From contig CM044958.1 in NCBI GenBank assembly GCA_024516035.1, forward strand, positions 7,273,316 to 7,337,315: a stretch of DNA of 64,000 bases, written 5' to 3'. The notes under the pieces are model-generated. The model saw only the letters and a program-made list of their open reading frames with translations, had not been told where the DNA came from and searched no databases. This document shows, piece by piece, positions 9,256 to 20,007 of the stretch. Each line of letters starts with the position of its first letter. Position 1 is the first letter of the stretch. Made by a program: the position numbers and the translations under genes. The stretch is from Bactericera cockerelli. Its lineage: Eukaryota; Arthropoda; Insecta; Hemiptera; Triozidae.

Positions 9256-9900
9256 GCACGCGAATATTGTATAGCGTGTATTGTGTTGGCTCTGGAGTGC
9301 TGAGTGGCTTTCTGATTTTCTAGTGAGGCGGGTAGGTTATGAAAAGGATTTGTTCTGAGGGCAACGACGAATGGATGGTGTAATAATATAAGTGTATTAC
9401 TTTGTAATTGAACGGTTGTGTCTTGAATAGCCGATTTCAATTTTATGAGTTAACTTGAGTAATTGTTTGGCGTTGTCGGTTGTTAAGATTTTAACGGCAA
9501 TTGGATACTGAGTTTGATGAATTTTGAAATAGGAGTGTGATGGTTTTAATCATGAATAACTAGGGTTTGGGTAAAAGATGACCATGGCGAACTAATTGAG
9601 CAACCGTGATACCGTTATAATTGTGATCTTTTTTTTACTGGTAATTAATAATAAATGGACTCTGATATTAAAATCGAAATTTGACAGTAATGCATTGTTT
9701 TGATACAGAATTTGTTTTCAAGTTTCTATTGTAGAAAAACTCGATATTCTACCATATAAAACAAATTTGAAGAAAATCGGTTGAGCTGTTTTGGAGATAC
9801 AAGTAATTTCCTATAAAATCTCAAAATTGGCACGTGTTTACAATGTGAAGCAATCACGAGGAAGTATTGTGTCTATAATTGGCAGTGTTTTTTTTATATA
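9256..9900. other. Spacer, no feature recognised
   Basis: AT-rich sequence. The phrase GGTTGAGCTGTTTTGGAGAT near 9780 is of a kind common in arthropod repeats, but I cannot assign it to a family here. Confidence 0.5.
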
Positions 9901-9902
9901 AA

Positions 9903-10170
9903 GATGAGTGTTTCACAGCCTTTTTTATTTCGTAGCTATGAAACCGGAGCTACTGTAGACGTGTGGTCTGTGTTGTAGCCTGTCCATCCCGTAGTATGCC
10001 TCCCATCTGATGGGCGAAAAGTGACACAATAGTTCCCATTTAGTTATGGGTCAACACAGCCACCGGAAGGTATCCCTAAAAACAACTGCAACCAAATTTA
10101 GTAATACAAACTTTTGTGTCCAGGTTCGAATCCGGGATCTTCCCCGATGGCAAGCGGAAGTGATTAAAGA
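9903..10170 (-). mobile_element. SINE A (tRNA-Gly-like head), diverged
   Basis: The minus strand reads a decayed tRNA-like head (CTTGCCATCGGGG-like anticodon region, GGTTCGAA box B), then the body GATACCTTCCGGTGG, GTGTCACTTTTCGCCCATCA, GACGGGATGGACAGGC-like text, and the tail CTACGAAATAAAAAAGGCTG. The head is partly deleted. Better copies are 33216-33494 and 15365-15664. Confidence 0.8.
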
Positions 10171-10260
10171 GTCACATACAATATCTGTTATAAAATAAAT
10201 TAACGGATATTGTATGTGGTTACACATACATATTGTTAATTGTTATTATTTCTATATTTT

Positions 10261-10445
10261 TTGGGGGGGGGGGGGGGTGGTTGAAAGTAACTTTTTCAAG
10301 TGCAATGGTCATACCATACGAAGACAGGAAACTCACAAACCTGCTATTAAACAAAACCTCACCAAACGAAACAATCTCATCCACGAGTAAGAGGTTGAAC
10401 AATACCAACCCCAAGTAGGTTTGGAAGAGGGCAAATGAAAGAACC
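10261..10445. repeat. Poly(G) tract plus remnants of the 5S SINE and SINE G tail
   Basis: A run of about 15 Gs at 10263-10277 is followed by a diverged minus-strand 5S-SINE tail (AATGGTCATACCATACGAAG, AGGAAACTCACAAACCTGCT). Then comes a plus-strand SINE G tail (AACCCCAAGTAGGTTTGG with a GGGCAAATGAAAG end). Confidence 0.6.
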
Positions 10446-11120
10446 CCAAAGTAGGAACTTTAGAATAAAATTAGCGCAAATAATGTATTTAAAACAATCT
10501 TGTTGTTCTGAATTACTTGACTCTTTATCTCCGTTTGTGTTTCGTTTTTTTTTTTTTTTTATCCTACAAAAAAAATTATCTTACAAAGAAGCCAGCAATG
10601 CACACAAGACAAAAGAAAAGAGTTATAAAGATAGTGTAAACAAAGTAAGGGTATTCTTTTGTATCCTTTTCGGTAATTTAAACTTTGGCTACGATTTTTG
10701 AGGGGGGGGGGGGGAGGTAACGTTCCGCCGCCCCTTTGTTTTTTATGTTTGTTTTGTTGTTCTTCTTGTACAATGCAATTGTTTGCTTTTGTTTTCTGGT
10801 GTGTATCTTTTGTACGTTTGTTAGAGCTGGATCAAGTTTGGAATTTGTTTTCGACAGAACCATTTTACAAGGATTTTTTACACCCGGCCCGCTACGTGGC
10901 ATACTCTCTCTATTTTTGGGTTTAATAAGATATACGTTAAACAGGTGTATATTTACGGCAAGCTATATAACTATAAAAGATTACAAATACTACAAACAAG
11001 ATTTAACATGGCTTTCTGTTAAATATTAATAATCAATACACACGGTATTTTAATCAAACATAGATACATATATTTTTTAACAGCAAATAAGAAAAATCAA
11101 GAGTGTAAGAATCGATAATC
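10446..11120. other. Spacer with homopolymers
   Basis: Poly(T) near 10544-10560 and poly(G) of about 13 near 10701-10713. No supported gene. Confidence 0.55.
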
Positions 11121-11275
11121 TGCATGGTCATATCAAGACGGACGTGTTACCCTCCTTTTGGAAACTCACAAACCTGCTAACTCACCCAGCCTGGGGTGGG
11201 CGGCATTGTCCGCATCACGGAGTCTTCAACTGGTGGACGTGCTTCAAAGCGCCATCGTCCTCTGGCGGTGATGCT
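11121..11275 (-). mobile_element. 5S rRNA-derived SINE, diverged
   Basis: The order of the family is kept on the minus strand: TGCATGGTCATATCAAGACG (tail side), GGAAACTCACAAACCTGCTA, CTCACCCAGCCTGGGGTGGG, and a rearranged 5S-like head. The ends are degraded. Confidence 0.65.
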
Positions 11276-11435
11276 CTCTACTCTTTAGTGAGGGCCATGA
11301 AGTAAAGTGCCAGGAGTTATGCGAAAGCGGTTCCGTTTTAATTTTTATTTTTAAAAGTGAAAGACAGATGGAAGCTTTGCGACCTGCGTTATTGGAAAAA
11401 AATCAACAATAATAAAAATAACACTCTAGTGAAAA

Positions 11436-11650
11436 ACTAACCACCAGGGAGGTTAATTCTCAGAGTATGTTCCACCACCTAACCTCGGAGTCTTACTATT
11501 ATGTGGTCACAAACTCAAATTGGGTGGAAGAGCTCCCTTGGGAGAATCCTGCCACATTATACAAAGCCATCAAAAGGAAAAAATCTATGCACTGGGTGGG
11601 ATTCGAACCAACGGATCCCTACGCTACCTGTATTACCAGCCGGGCGGATT
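11436..11650 (-). mobile_element. SINE D (tRNA-like head)
   Basis: On the plus strand the tail comes first (AACCACCAGGGAGGTTAAT), then TATTATGTGGTCACAAACTC, then the complement of box B in GGGATTCGAACCAACGGATC and a decayed head. Other copies: 22128, 35048, 44745, 48678, 49583. Confidence 0.8.
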
Positions 11651-12129
11651 GTGTTTCAGAACGATCTCAGGTTTCAAAATCTACAGAAACAAAAAAACTT
11701 TACTTTCCGAAGCCATCAGAAGTATCAGAAGTGAAAATTGAGAAGAATTTCAAGTCTAATATAGGCCATCAGGTACTCTCAGTTCAATCAACTTTTTGGA
11801 AAAGTTGTTGAAACAAAAGCCTCATCTTGAGAAGATATTTTCCGCTGAGTTTTATTCTGCAAAAGTTTTACCGGCAGACAGATGAGGCCCTGAAAGTATC
11901 TCAAGAGTTAATATTATTACTACTTCTCTGTTAGCCCTTGAAAACTTTTCCGTAAGAAGAAACTTTTAATGATTTTTTTTTTTTTGCGTAGTGATGATTT
12001 TTATTGTTCCTCTTACAAGCTAGAGAGAACATATTTTTTTTTAATAATAAATAATCAATAAAAATATTAAAAAATCTCTATGGAGAAAGCATTTATTTAT
12101 GTAAGAAATGGCATATTGTTCACTGTAAG
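11651..12129. other. Spacer
   Basis: No gene or recognisable repeat. A short poly(T) lies near 11974. Confidence 0.5.
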
Positions 12130-12366
12130 TACTCGCTGATAAAAGCAAGAGGAATACAGCTTGTTGTGATGGCAGTGAAGACAATAGGAGTGTTGTGTGA
12201 CAAGGGAAAGAAATGGATTCAGGAGATAGGAAAAAAGATGATTGAGGAGACAGGGAACACATTATCAATGAGTGACCTAACTGCAAAAATAAGCATGACA
12301 ATCCAGAGAGGTAATGCTGCCAGCGTATTGGGAGCATTACCATCAGAAGAATTGACTTCCAAGTAA
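12130..12366 (+). pseudogene. C-terminal remnant of a non-LTR retrotransposon ORF
   Basis: The frame ending at 12366 reads IQEIGKKMIEETGN and ISMTIQRGNAASVLGAL. The phrase I-x-I-QRGNAA-x-[VI]-LG-[TA]-L also occurs at 45452-45731. Such a tail, with a block resembling PVAVETLG-W, follows the reverse transcriptase in many metazoan LINE-encoded proteins (from memory). The upstream sequence is decayed. Not a host gene. Confidence 0.6.
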
Positions 12367-12441
12367 ATTTTTAATAAATTCTATCTGTAAATTTTAATAA
12401 ATTTATTGAAGTCCTAATTGTATATTGTTCTGGAAACAAAT

Positions 12442-12577
12442 GAAACCTGGATATAAGAGAAATAATTTGCTGTTCAATTTACCTCTCTATAAGGGAAAAT
12501 AACCTCTTTATAAGAGAAACCTGGATATAAGAGAGAAAAAAATTCCCGTCTCCTAAGTTCTCTTTTATCCAGGTTCA
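12442..12577. mobile_element. Small inverted-repeat MITE
   Basis: GAAACCTGGATATAAGAGA at 12442 faces TTCTCTTTTATCCAGGTTC at about 12558-12577 in inverted orientation, and another direct copy of the motif lies between them (about 12519). Related CTCT-TATA-AG-GG-AAA motifs repeat inside. Direct repeats of the end sequence in the interior are reminiscent of subterminal transposase sites. Target duplication not resolved. Confidence 0.6.
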
Positions 12578-12738
12578 ACTATTATATTATGTAGTTAAAA
12601 GAGGATAAATATGTACTTTTCCTTCTTTGGGTTTGAACTTTCTCAGAGCTCAGCAACTTTTCCAACTCACATCATAACACTCGCACTTCTGTCATCTCTT
12701 CCTCATTCTCAAACTTTACTCATTTACCCTTTTTAACC

Positions 12739-13711
12739 CTTCAGGGATTCGTGGGATAGGTGTATCAGCATCAAGTGATCCGTTTGATAGGTGTATCAGT
12801 ATCAAGTGATCCGTTTGATAGGTGTATCAGTATCAAGTCATCCGTTTGGTAGGTGTATCAGTATCAAGTGATCCGTTTGAAAGTTGTATCAGAATCAAGT
12901 GATTCGTTTGATAGGTGTATCAGTATCAAGTGATCCGTTTGATAGGTGTATCAGTATCAAGTGATCCGTTTGATAGGTGTATCAGTATCAAGTGATCCGT
13001 TTGATAGGTGTATCAGTATCAAGTGATCCGTTTGATAGGTGTATCAGTATCAAGTGATCCGTTTGATAGGTGTATCAGTATCAAAGGATCCGTGGGATAG
13101 GTGTATCAGTATCAAGTTATTCGTTTGATAGGTGTATCAGCATCAAGTTATTCGTTTGATAGGTGTATCAGTATCAAGTGATCCGTTTGATAGGTGTATC
13201 AGTATCAAGTTATTCGTTTGATAGGTGTATCAGTATCAAGTGATCCGTTTGATAGGTGTATCAGTATTAAGTGATCCGTTTGACAGGTGTATCAGTATCA
13301 AGTGATCCGTTTGGTGGGTGTATCAGTATCAAGTGATCCGTTTGGTAGGTGTATCAGTATCAAGTTATTCGTTTGATAGGTGTATCAGTATCAAGTGATC
13401 CGTTTGATAGGTGTATCAGTATCAAGTGATCCGTTTGGTAGGTGTATCAGTATCAAGTTATTCGTTTGATAGGTGTATCAGTATCAAGTGATCCGTTTGA
13501 TAGGTGTATCAGTATTAAGTGATCCGTTTGACAGGTGTATCAGTATCAAGTGATCCGTTTGGTGGGTGTATCAGTATCAAGTGATCCGTTTGATAGGTGT
13601 ATCAGTATCAAGTCATCCGTTTGGTAGGTTTATCAGTATCAAGTGATCCGTTTGATAGGTGTATCAGTATCAAAGGATCCCTGGGATAAGTGTATCAGTA
13701 TAAGTTATTTT
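12739..13711 (+). repeat. 31-bp minisatellite with higher-order structure
   Basis: About 31 units of 31 bp, each close to GTTTGATAGGTGTATCAGTA plus TCAAGTGATCC. Every unit contains the short inverted pair TGATA-GGTG-TATCA. Variant units (ATTAAG, GACAGG, GGTGGG, TTATTCG) recur in the same order about 248 bp apart (compare 13265 and 13513), which is eight units, so larger blocks were duplicated. It begins and ends with a GGGATA variant. No CRISPR features: units are contiguous, with no unique spacers. Confidence 0.95.
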
Positions 13712-14173
13712 GACCGGAAAATATCAACCACAGAAAACCAAAAGAGCGGTTCCTAATTGAATGAGTTTCATGCTTGCACGCCAAGTCATAGGATTGGGGA
13801 TAGAATAATAAAACAAGATTAAACTATACGTAAGCCAGATCCTCTCTTGGGCCATTTATTATTTATTTACACTTTATTTTTTTATACAAAACAATCAACA
13901 ATAAATTATTAATAGAGATAAAAGAATAACAATATAAGATATATTGTACTTGGTGTTCCAAACATGAATCTTAAATTTAGGGCGAAATTAATAAACAAAA
14001 TTGAGAACTTAAGTAATGACTTAGAATTAGTTTTCCCCACCTAAGACAACACGCAAAATATAGACTTACAGCTCCACAAAAGTATATTACAAAAAACGAA
14101 AGATAATTCCGGCCTTTTTTTTCTTTTTCTATTTAAACAGACTGACATAGTATTAGTTTATGTATTTGAATTA
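13712..14173. other. Spacer with a decayed Harbinger-like MITE (about 13978-14075)
   Basis: TTAGGGCGAAATTAATAAAC at 13978 and the following order of motifs match the MITE at 17091-17225, but the right end is lost. The rest is AT-rich spacer. Confidence 0.5.
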
Positions 14174-14406
14174 TCTCTATATATAAATGTCAAAGTAGTC
14201 ACTGACCACTGACTGATCATCGCTCTACAGCCCAAACCGTAAGTCCTAGGAAGCTGAAATTTGGTAGGTAGCTTTGTCTTATAGTCTAGATGTGCAATAA
14301 GACGGGATTTTCCGAAACTCCCACTACAACACCTGCCATTGACGAAAAAGGATTTTTTGCTTTCACGGCCATGCCTCGGCCCGCAAAGCGGGCGACAGCC
14401 CGCTAG
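14174..14406 (+). mobile_element. Non-autonomous Helitron, 233 bp, intact ends
   Basis: Starts TCTCTATATATAAATGTC and ends with hairpin GCCCGCAAAGCGGGC then GACAGCCCGCTAG, inserted between A (14173) and T (14407). It is nearly identical in order to 2447-2963 (without the SINE) and to the reversed copy at 37801-38034. It carries no proteins and would depend on an autonomous Helitron. Confidence 0.88.
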
Positions 14407-14904
14407 TTATTATATACAATAAAAACATATTCTATTCTATTCCTTAATTTTGTTTAATAGTTCGGCCCCTAGGATCCCTAGAAGTTAGAGGTAACAAGAA
14501 TAAAACTCACTTGACATATGAGGGTTAAAATTTAAAATTTGTCACCAGGATGGGTGGGGCACGGGCACAGAAGGAAACCACGTAATCTGTTTTCCTGGAA
14601 ATGAAATTTATTCAATTCCGCTCCAGCACGGTAGATAAAGTTTTCGGCAACATAATTTCGTCAGATTACATCTGGTGAACTTTTGTTTAGTTTTTCTTCA
14701 AGAGAGATTTTGTGATTATTTAAATGAGATGTCATCAGTTCCGTGTTTTTTCGAGCGAAAGTTTTCGGAAAGAAAGTTTACTTTGGCTCTATCTAGCTAG
14801 GAGTTATTTTGTAATTTTGTTTGAGCTTTTTATAACCGGCCCTATCCAGGATGGGTGAGTTTGACTTGGGGTAGCTTTGGTGCGATTTCCAGCGAATAGA
14901 GGCC
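14407..14904. other. Spacer
   Basis: No gene or clear repeat seen. Confidence 0.5.
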
Positions 14905-15152
14905 AAGGCCCGAATTATGAAACAGGATTTGTTAATCTTAGTGGACTCTGTCCCCTTAGTGGACACTATCCCCTAACATTCGACAACAACTGTAGAGGTC
15001 ATATGTAAGCCGGGCTTTTCTGGAGTAACGGAGCTCCTGCCAGACTTCGTGACTGAAAATCTCATTTTAGAATACTCGTACCTATTGGTCAGCTGATAAA
15101 ATGTAAGGGTCGCCTTAGATTTACTAATCCTGTTTCATAAATCAGTCCTAAA
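14905..15152. mobile_element. Family K MITE
   Basis: Left end GAATTATGAAACAGGATT and right end AATCCTGTTTCATAAATC are inverted repeats. Similar ends appear at about 44525-44705, 48530-48650 and 53393-53702. The internal TTAGTGGACTC motif is repeated. No transposase. Superfamily unknown. Confidence 0.7.
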
Positions 15153-15157
15153 GCCCC

Positions 15158-15305
15158 GTTCCAATCGGGACCTTAAATCAAATAGAAATTGTTGACGTTA
15201 GGAAGGGTATCCAGCCGTAAAAATGTGCCTCAACCAATCAATCTTAACCATGAGGCTCAACACCCAACCCCGTGTAGGTTTGGGAAAAAGCAAAATGAAA
15301 GAAAA
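15158..15305 (+). mobile_element. SINE G tail
   Basis: GACCTTAAATCAAATAGAAA, GGAAGGGTATCCAGCCGTAA and AACCCCGTGTAGGTTTGGG match the end of the full SINE G at 52040-52345. Directly next to a family K MITE. Confidence 0.7.
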
Positions 15306-15364
15306 TAAAGATTCATTTCAGTGAATAAACCCTGTGAAAAATTCTTTAAATAGTGAACAGAAAA

Positions 15365-15676
15365 TGAGAGCACGAATAGCTCAGTGGTTAAGCACTCGCT
15401 TGCCATGCGGAAGGTCCCGGGTTGGAACCCCCGCGCCGACAAATATTTGTATTCAAAATTTGGTTTCAGTTGTTTGTAAGGGATACCTTCCGGTGCGCTC
15501 ATGTTGACCCAGCACCTAAATGGGAAGTATTGTGTCACTTCTCACTCATCAGAGGGGAGGCATACTACGGGATGGGCAGGCTACAGCACAGACCACAAGC
15601 GTCTACAGTAGCTCCTGTTTCATGACTACGAAATAAAAACGGCTGTGAAACACTCATCTTTAAAAAAAAAAAAAAA
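15365..15676 (+). mobile_element. SINE A, near full length
   Basis: The tRNA-like head has box A (TAGCTCAGTGGTTAAGCAC) and box B-like GGGTTGGAACCC (mutated from GGTTCGA). The anticodon region CGCTTGCCATGCGG resembles tRNA-Gly(GCC). The body has GATACCTTCCGGTGCGCTC, GTGTCACTTCTCACTCATCA, ACTACGGGATGGGCAGGCTA and CTACGAAATAAAAACGGCTG, then poly(A). Mobilised in trans by a LINE in known SINEs. Confidence 0.88.
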
Positions 15677-16089
15677 AATACGTTTGGTGTTAAAGTATAA
15701 TATAATTTTACGACAAAAAGTTATAAATTCACACCTAACCTACCCCTGATTTAAATTGTAAGGAAATCAAAACGAGCGGCGTTAAGTTAGCTCGTAAAAA
15801 ATCTCTGCAAATATTTCATTCGACGTTTCACGACATAAAAAGGTATCATGTATTTTATTCGGTCAGACAGACCTTATTTTATTTATTTTTTTAGCGGAGG
15901 ATAAAAAATAATGTGGTACCTACACTACCTACATAAATGTATATTGGAAAAAATCTGGTGTAAACATCACACGACTTTCCTTATCCCCAAAAAGGAGTCA
16001 AATTCCGCCACTGGTGACTCAACGGTAACAGATAACTAAAAACCGATGCCAAATTCGTAATCAGCACTTCAAAATCATTGAATTTGATA
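15677..16089. other. Spacer
   Basis: AT-rich; no feature recognised. Confidence 0.5.
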
Positions 16090-16433
16090 TGTCACAACCC
16101 CCATGTAGGATGAATAATAAAAAAGTTAGTCAAAGCGGGTCCCCCCCAAATACCGGTAAATTGGGGCCGAGTTCCAAAAAGTTCAAGATATCAAAAAAAT
16201 GATCAGAATAGACCCCTATTATTTTTTTAATCTAAGAAAATGTTGTTCTCTAAAAATTTTTGTATCTTTAACCAATTTAAAGAAGCGGCGCTTGCGGCTA
16301 GCATTTGCGGCCCTGTGGCCGCAGAATGCGGCCGATTTCAACCAAAAGTTTCGTGGTTCGTCTGGTGTATAAAATTAATTTGTGTACCAAATTTCAAGTC
16401 TCTAGCTTTTACCGTTCTTGAGATATCCTGTTT

Positions 16434-16471
<38 letters not shown>

Positions 16472-16603
16472 GCACGGACCAATGGCTGAAAACAACTTTT
16501 TTGGTATCCTGAGGCCATGATTCGTCCAGAAATGTGAAAAACTGGGTAGGTCAAATTTTAGACGAATACAATACTTTCCTTATTATAAGATAAGGAAAGT
16601 AAA
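16090..16603 (-). mobile_element. Family T element
   Basis: The minus strand starts with the hairpin ACTTTCCTTATC / ATAAGGAAAGT (16570-16603) and contains a (CTGT)n stretch (16433-16470 as ACAG repeats), TATCTCAAGAACGGTAAAAG and CTAGAGACTTGAAATTTGG. The opposite end is not clear. The open frame over it (16240-16512) is not a gene. Confidence 0.6.
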
Positions 16604-17040
16604 AAGCTGTGGAGCATGGAATAAGGTACCTCTACCAGGCGTGCCCGATGCTAAGGAGCTGCGGAACTGCAGCACCCCCAAAGGGAAAAAATGGACGTAG
16701 ACAATGTAAATTATCACATATTCCTAAAATTATTATTGTACAATTATAATAATAATAATGCTTTTTCTTTGTGTTATTATGTCACAATTTCAGTGGGTAG
16801 CGCAGAATCATAGGACTTTACCACTTTAATTTACAATATCTTGTATTATTTTTTTGCCTAAGATTCTGCCACTGGTCGCTGCTTCACATTAAAGCAGCTA
16901 CTCATTTTTCCTCACGAGGTATGAGTGGACCCCGAACATCCAAGTACAGAGCAGAAAAAATCCTCCCTGCTGGGAATCGAACCCAGGTCACCATGTGTGC
17001 AATGCCTAGCGCGCTAACTCGCTCTGCCACAGTGACTACT
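16604..17040 (-). mobile_element. SINE J (tRNA-like head), with spacer upstream
   Basis: GGGAATCGAACCCAGGTCAC (box B complement) and the head complement near 17010-17035 mark a tRNA-like head on the minus strand. The body AAGCAGCTACTCATTTTTCC and CCTCACGAGGTATGAGTGGA recurs at 48425-48490. The far part (GTCACAATTTCAGTGG, near 16780) also recurs at 48330. Confidence 0.65.
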
Positions 17041-17090
17041 ATTAATGTACAATTATTTTGATTAGCATGATTAACATAATCAAACTCTTA

Positions 17091-17225
17091 GGGCGGAATT
17101 AATAGACAAATTATAATTATTTATCACAAGTTACTGCTAAGCGTCGGTTTTCCCTATCTTACACAGTACGCAATCCGTGACTTAGCGTCACAGAGGTATT
17201 ACAAAATCGTCTATTAATTCCGCCC
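17091..17225. mobile_element. Harbinger-like MITE, 135 bp
   Basis: Inverted ends GGGCGGAATTAATAGAC and GTCTATTAATTCCGCCC, flanked by TTA on both sides (17088-17090 and 17226-17228). A 3-bp TTA/TAA duplication with GGGC-type ends fits PIF/Harbinger. Other copies: 53535-53670 and 56474-56602 (good), 33115-33215, 37315-37425 and 13978-14075 (degraded). Confidence 0.85.
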
Positions 17226-17591
17226 TTAATTCTTAGTATACTGAAAAAAGTGACTTTATAAATCCCATTTTAGTCCGGTTTATGTGGCAGCACTCCCAAA
17301 ACATTATCCCACCGGCCGCTCCTGGTACAGAAGTATATCCTGAAGCTTTGGTTTTTATTTGACTCGTAAAATAGATGCTATTAAATGTGATAAATACATA
17401 AATACGGGAAATGAAAGATTCATATAGATAAAATGTATGTTTAGATTGCATATGTATACGTATACTCGGACGCTGACTTGCTGAGCTGTTAAAACGTCAA
17501 TTACCTGTCTGCTGTCGTTCGTGCTGAGTTAGATTCGCTTTCTACTACGTAGACAGGATATTCTGTTATTTTATTGAAGTCACTAGATGTA

Positions 17592-18066
17592 GCCAACCTC
17601 CGTGGCAGAGCGGTAGTGAGTACTGCTTGTTGTCCAGAGATCCTGAGTTCGATTCCGGGTTGGATTAGATTTTTCGAAGAAAATTCTGACCCTCCGAACA
17701 TATAAATTTGGCATTTGCTGCTCTACCCAGGCTGAGTGAGGTTATTGTGGGTAGCTGGTATAACCTGTATAAACTTATTCCGGACTACTTGAAATCAGGA
17801 CGTGAAACAAAATAGAATCACCGGGTCACAATAGATCTAATAGAGGTCGGTGTGATGATTTTCGCTTCTCTTGTGGAACTCCAACCAGTCTATAAAAATA
17901 ATGTTGATCCTGCACTTAAATGGAAAGTGTTGTGTCACTTCTCGCCCATCAGATAGGAGGCACACTACGGGATGGGCAAGCTACAACACAGACCACAAGA
18001 GTCTACAGTAGCTCCTGTTATATGGCTACGAAATGAAAAGGCTGTGATACACACATCTTTTTAAAA
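17592..18066 (+). mobile_element. Composite SINE: family G head and core, family A tail
   Basis: A tRNA-like head with TCCGTGGCAGAGCGGTAGTG (box A) and GAGTTCGATTCCGGG (box B) is followed by the G-type core GGCTGAGTGAGGTTATTGTG and GGACGTGAAACAAAATAGAA. From about 17905 the sequence becomes the SINE A tail: GTGTCACTTCTCGCCCATCA, ACTACGGGATGGGCAAGCTA and CTACGAAATGAAAAGGCTG. It may be a template-switch chimera or two insertions. Mirror copy at about 63366-63840. Confidence 0.7.
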
Positions 18067-18344
18067 ATAAGAAAAATGGGTCATCTACATTATGATAATA
18101 AAAGTTCTACATCTACATATCTGATATAATACCCCCAATTATCATTATGCATGCAAATACAATAATATTCTTATTTGAGCATTATAAAATGAAAATTATA
18201 CTCCAGTAGGCTTTGTCGCAAGGGGCACAAAGGTTTTAAAACTCATTTACAAAAGACATTTCTTGTAATTGTGTACAAATAATAATTCTGGAACCCCAAG
18301 GAGGTTTAGGTAGGGAGAGTAAGAGTGTGTAAGAGGAATTTAGA

Positions 18345-18357
18345 GAGAGAGAATGAA

Positions 18358-18391
<34 letters not shown>

Positions 18392-18480
18392 GAGAGAAAG
18401 AGGAGAGAGAAAGAGAGAGAGAGAGAAAAGAGAGAGAGAGAGAAGAGAAGAGAGAGAGAGGAGAGAGAAAGAGAGAGAGG

Positions 18481-18512
<32 letters not shown>

Positions 18513-18530
18513 AAGAGAGAGAGAAAGTGT

Positions 18531-18616
<86 letters not shown>
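18345..18616. repeat. (GA)n microsatellite region
   Basis: Purine-rich GAGA with AAAG and GTGTGAG interruptions. Mirror at 62860-63085 with a different length. Frames over it are Arg/Glu or Ser/Leu low-complexity artefacts. Confidence 0.95.
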
Positions 18617-18719
18617 TCTAATGATGGTAACGGTATAAGGGGTAAGGGGGTAAAGGGGTACAGGATCTACATTAAGCAACACACAAGTGAAGCACTTTTC
18701 AATTAGGAAAACAATTATA

Positions 18720-18885
18720 TTATGGTGGGGATGGCTTCACTTTTTGGCGAAGGGGGTTTTATTATTGTGAAGGGGACTGTAGGGGGGAGGGGGGTGTAGA
18801 GTTCTTTATGAGGAGGTTATGTAGTATTGTGAAAGGGGGGAGTTCTATATTTGGGGGGGAGGGGGGGGTTGGACAGAAATCGTAA
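18720..18885 (+). other. G-run cluster with quadruplex potential
   Basis: Many G-runs of four to eight in 160 bp, including GGGGGGGAGGGGGGGG near 18855-18872. Mirrored as C-runs at about 62600-62760. Confidence 0.7.
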
Positions 18886-18921
18886 AAAAAAAACTGTAAG
18901 GGTACGCACTATGTATGGGGC

Positions 18922-19054
18922 ACTGTTGATCGATAAGGCGACGGACTTGTAACCTGGTGGTCGGTGGTTCAAGTCCCGGTTTCAGCGAAGATGTAGTAAA
19001 GCAAGTTTGAGTAGTTGTGATATCACAAAAGTGATTAACACCAATATGATAACT
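18922..19054 (+). mobile_element. SINE B (tRNA-Thr-like head)
   Basis: TTGATCGATAAGGCGACGGA, ACTTGTAACC (anticodon region as in tRNA-Thr(UGU)), GTGGTTCAAGTCCCGG (box B), then GTTTGAGTAGTTGTGATATC and GTGATTAACACCAATATGAT. Short SINE, about 130 bp. Mirror copy 62430-62560. Confidence 0.85.
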
Positions 19055-20007
19055 TTCAACTTCAAAGAGAGTAAAAGTAGTGGTCAGGAAGTTATCTCTA
19101 CATACGTATTTGTATCATGTTATAGTGCGTGTAGCTGTAGAGGTTTAGGGGGTTACAGATAGGGTATTAGCTATGTCAAACGATAAGACAATATCACTAA
19201 TCGTTGGCGCCCTTTACAGGGCTGGTATTAGAAAGAGCATCCAGACGTAAAATGAGGAAGTAGGAGTGCCAGAACAACCAACCTCAACCATGAGGAAGAG
19301 GTTGGTCAATGCCAACCCCAAGTAGGTTTGGCAACAGGTATAGTGAAAGTAGAAGAAGTAGGTGGTCAAATACATTATGCATTATGCTTATACCTATACC
19401 ATTGTGTAGGTCTGTAGGGGCTTATACAATTAATCATATTACAGTGCGTCCACCTTGTGTGCCTAAGAAAATAACCCGTAAAAATGATTTTTGGGCCCTC
19501 AAAAGTCGCCAGTAGGTTAAATTGTTCAAAAGGTTGAACCAGGGGTTTTTTTACTCAAGATCAATTGGCACTTGTTTCAAGAGGCACTAGCGTTTTTACG
19601 GGGTTTTTTCCTATGGCACAAATTAAATGTTGCTTGTACCTATACATCTATGTAGGAGGATATACCTATTCAGTTATGTAGGCCGGAAGGGGGTTATATT
19701 GCACTGGAGAGAAGGTGTGAACGTTTTCTCGTCGTATAATTTTCTAAATTGCAAAACAAAGTGACTTTTGTTGTTGAGTATGTGTAGGAAGGCTTTTAGC
19801 AGGAAGTGTAATGAGTTTCAAGGAGGGAATTCTGCAGTGTGGAGAGGATATTTTGGAGAGGCATTTAGCTTGACTTACCTGGAGAGCAGCAGATTTTAGA
19901 GCTGTTGTTCAGGGCTGTAATTTTGTTTGTTGGCCATTTCATTTTGTATTTTTTTTGTAATGTGTGACATCAGTGACATTAATTTTTCACTTCTGTTTTG
20001 TATAAAT
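19055..20007. other. Duplicated spacer with a SINE G tail at about 19200-19350
   Basis: AACCCCAAGTAGGTTTGGC and GAGCATCCAGACGTAAAATG mark a plus-strand SINE G tail. The remainder has no recognised feature. A 68-codon frame (19309-19515) is repeated unchanged in the other arm, but it overlaps the SINE tail and has no coding support. Confidence 0.6.

Noticed and set aside
12739..13711. CRISPR-like array
   Set aside because: Units are contiguous and lack unique spacers, and the context is eukaryotic; it is a minisatellite.
18325..18682. Arg/Glu-rich or Ser/Leu-rich long frames
   Set aside because: They come from (GA)n/(CT)n microsatellites. The same applies at 22550-23420, 25437-26352, 29363-29983, 35254-35577, 39395-39956, 47233-48052, 58201-58644 and 62792-63121.
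19309..19515. Short frame kept identical in both arms of the inverted duplication
   Set aside because: Non-coding flanks are equally conserved, and it overlaps a SINE G tail.
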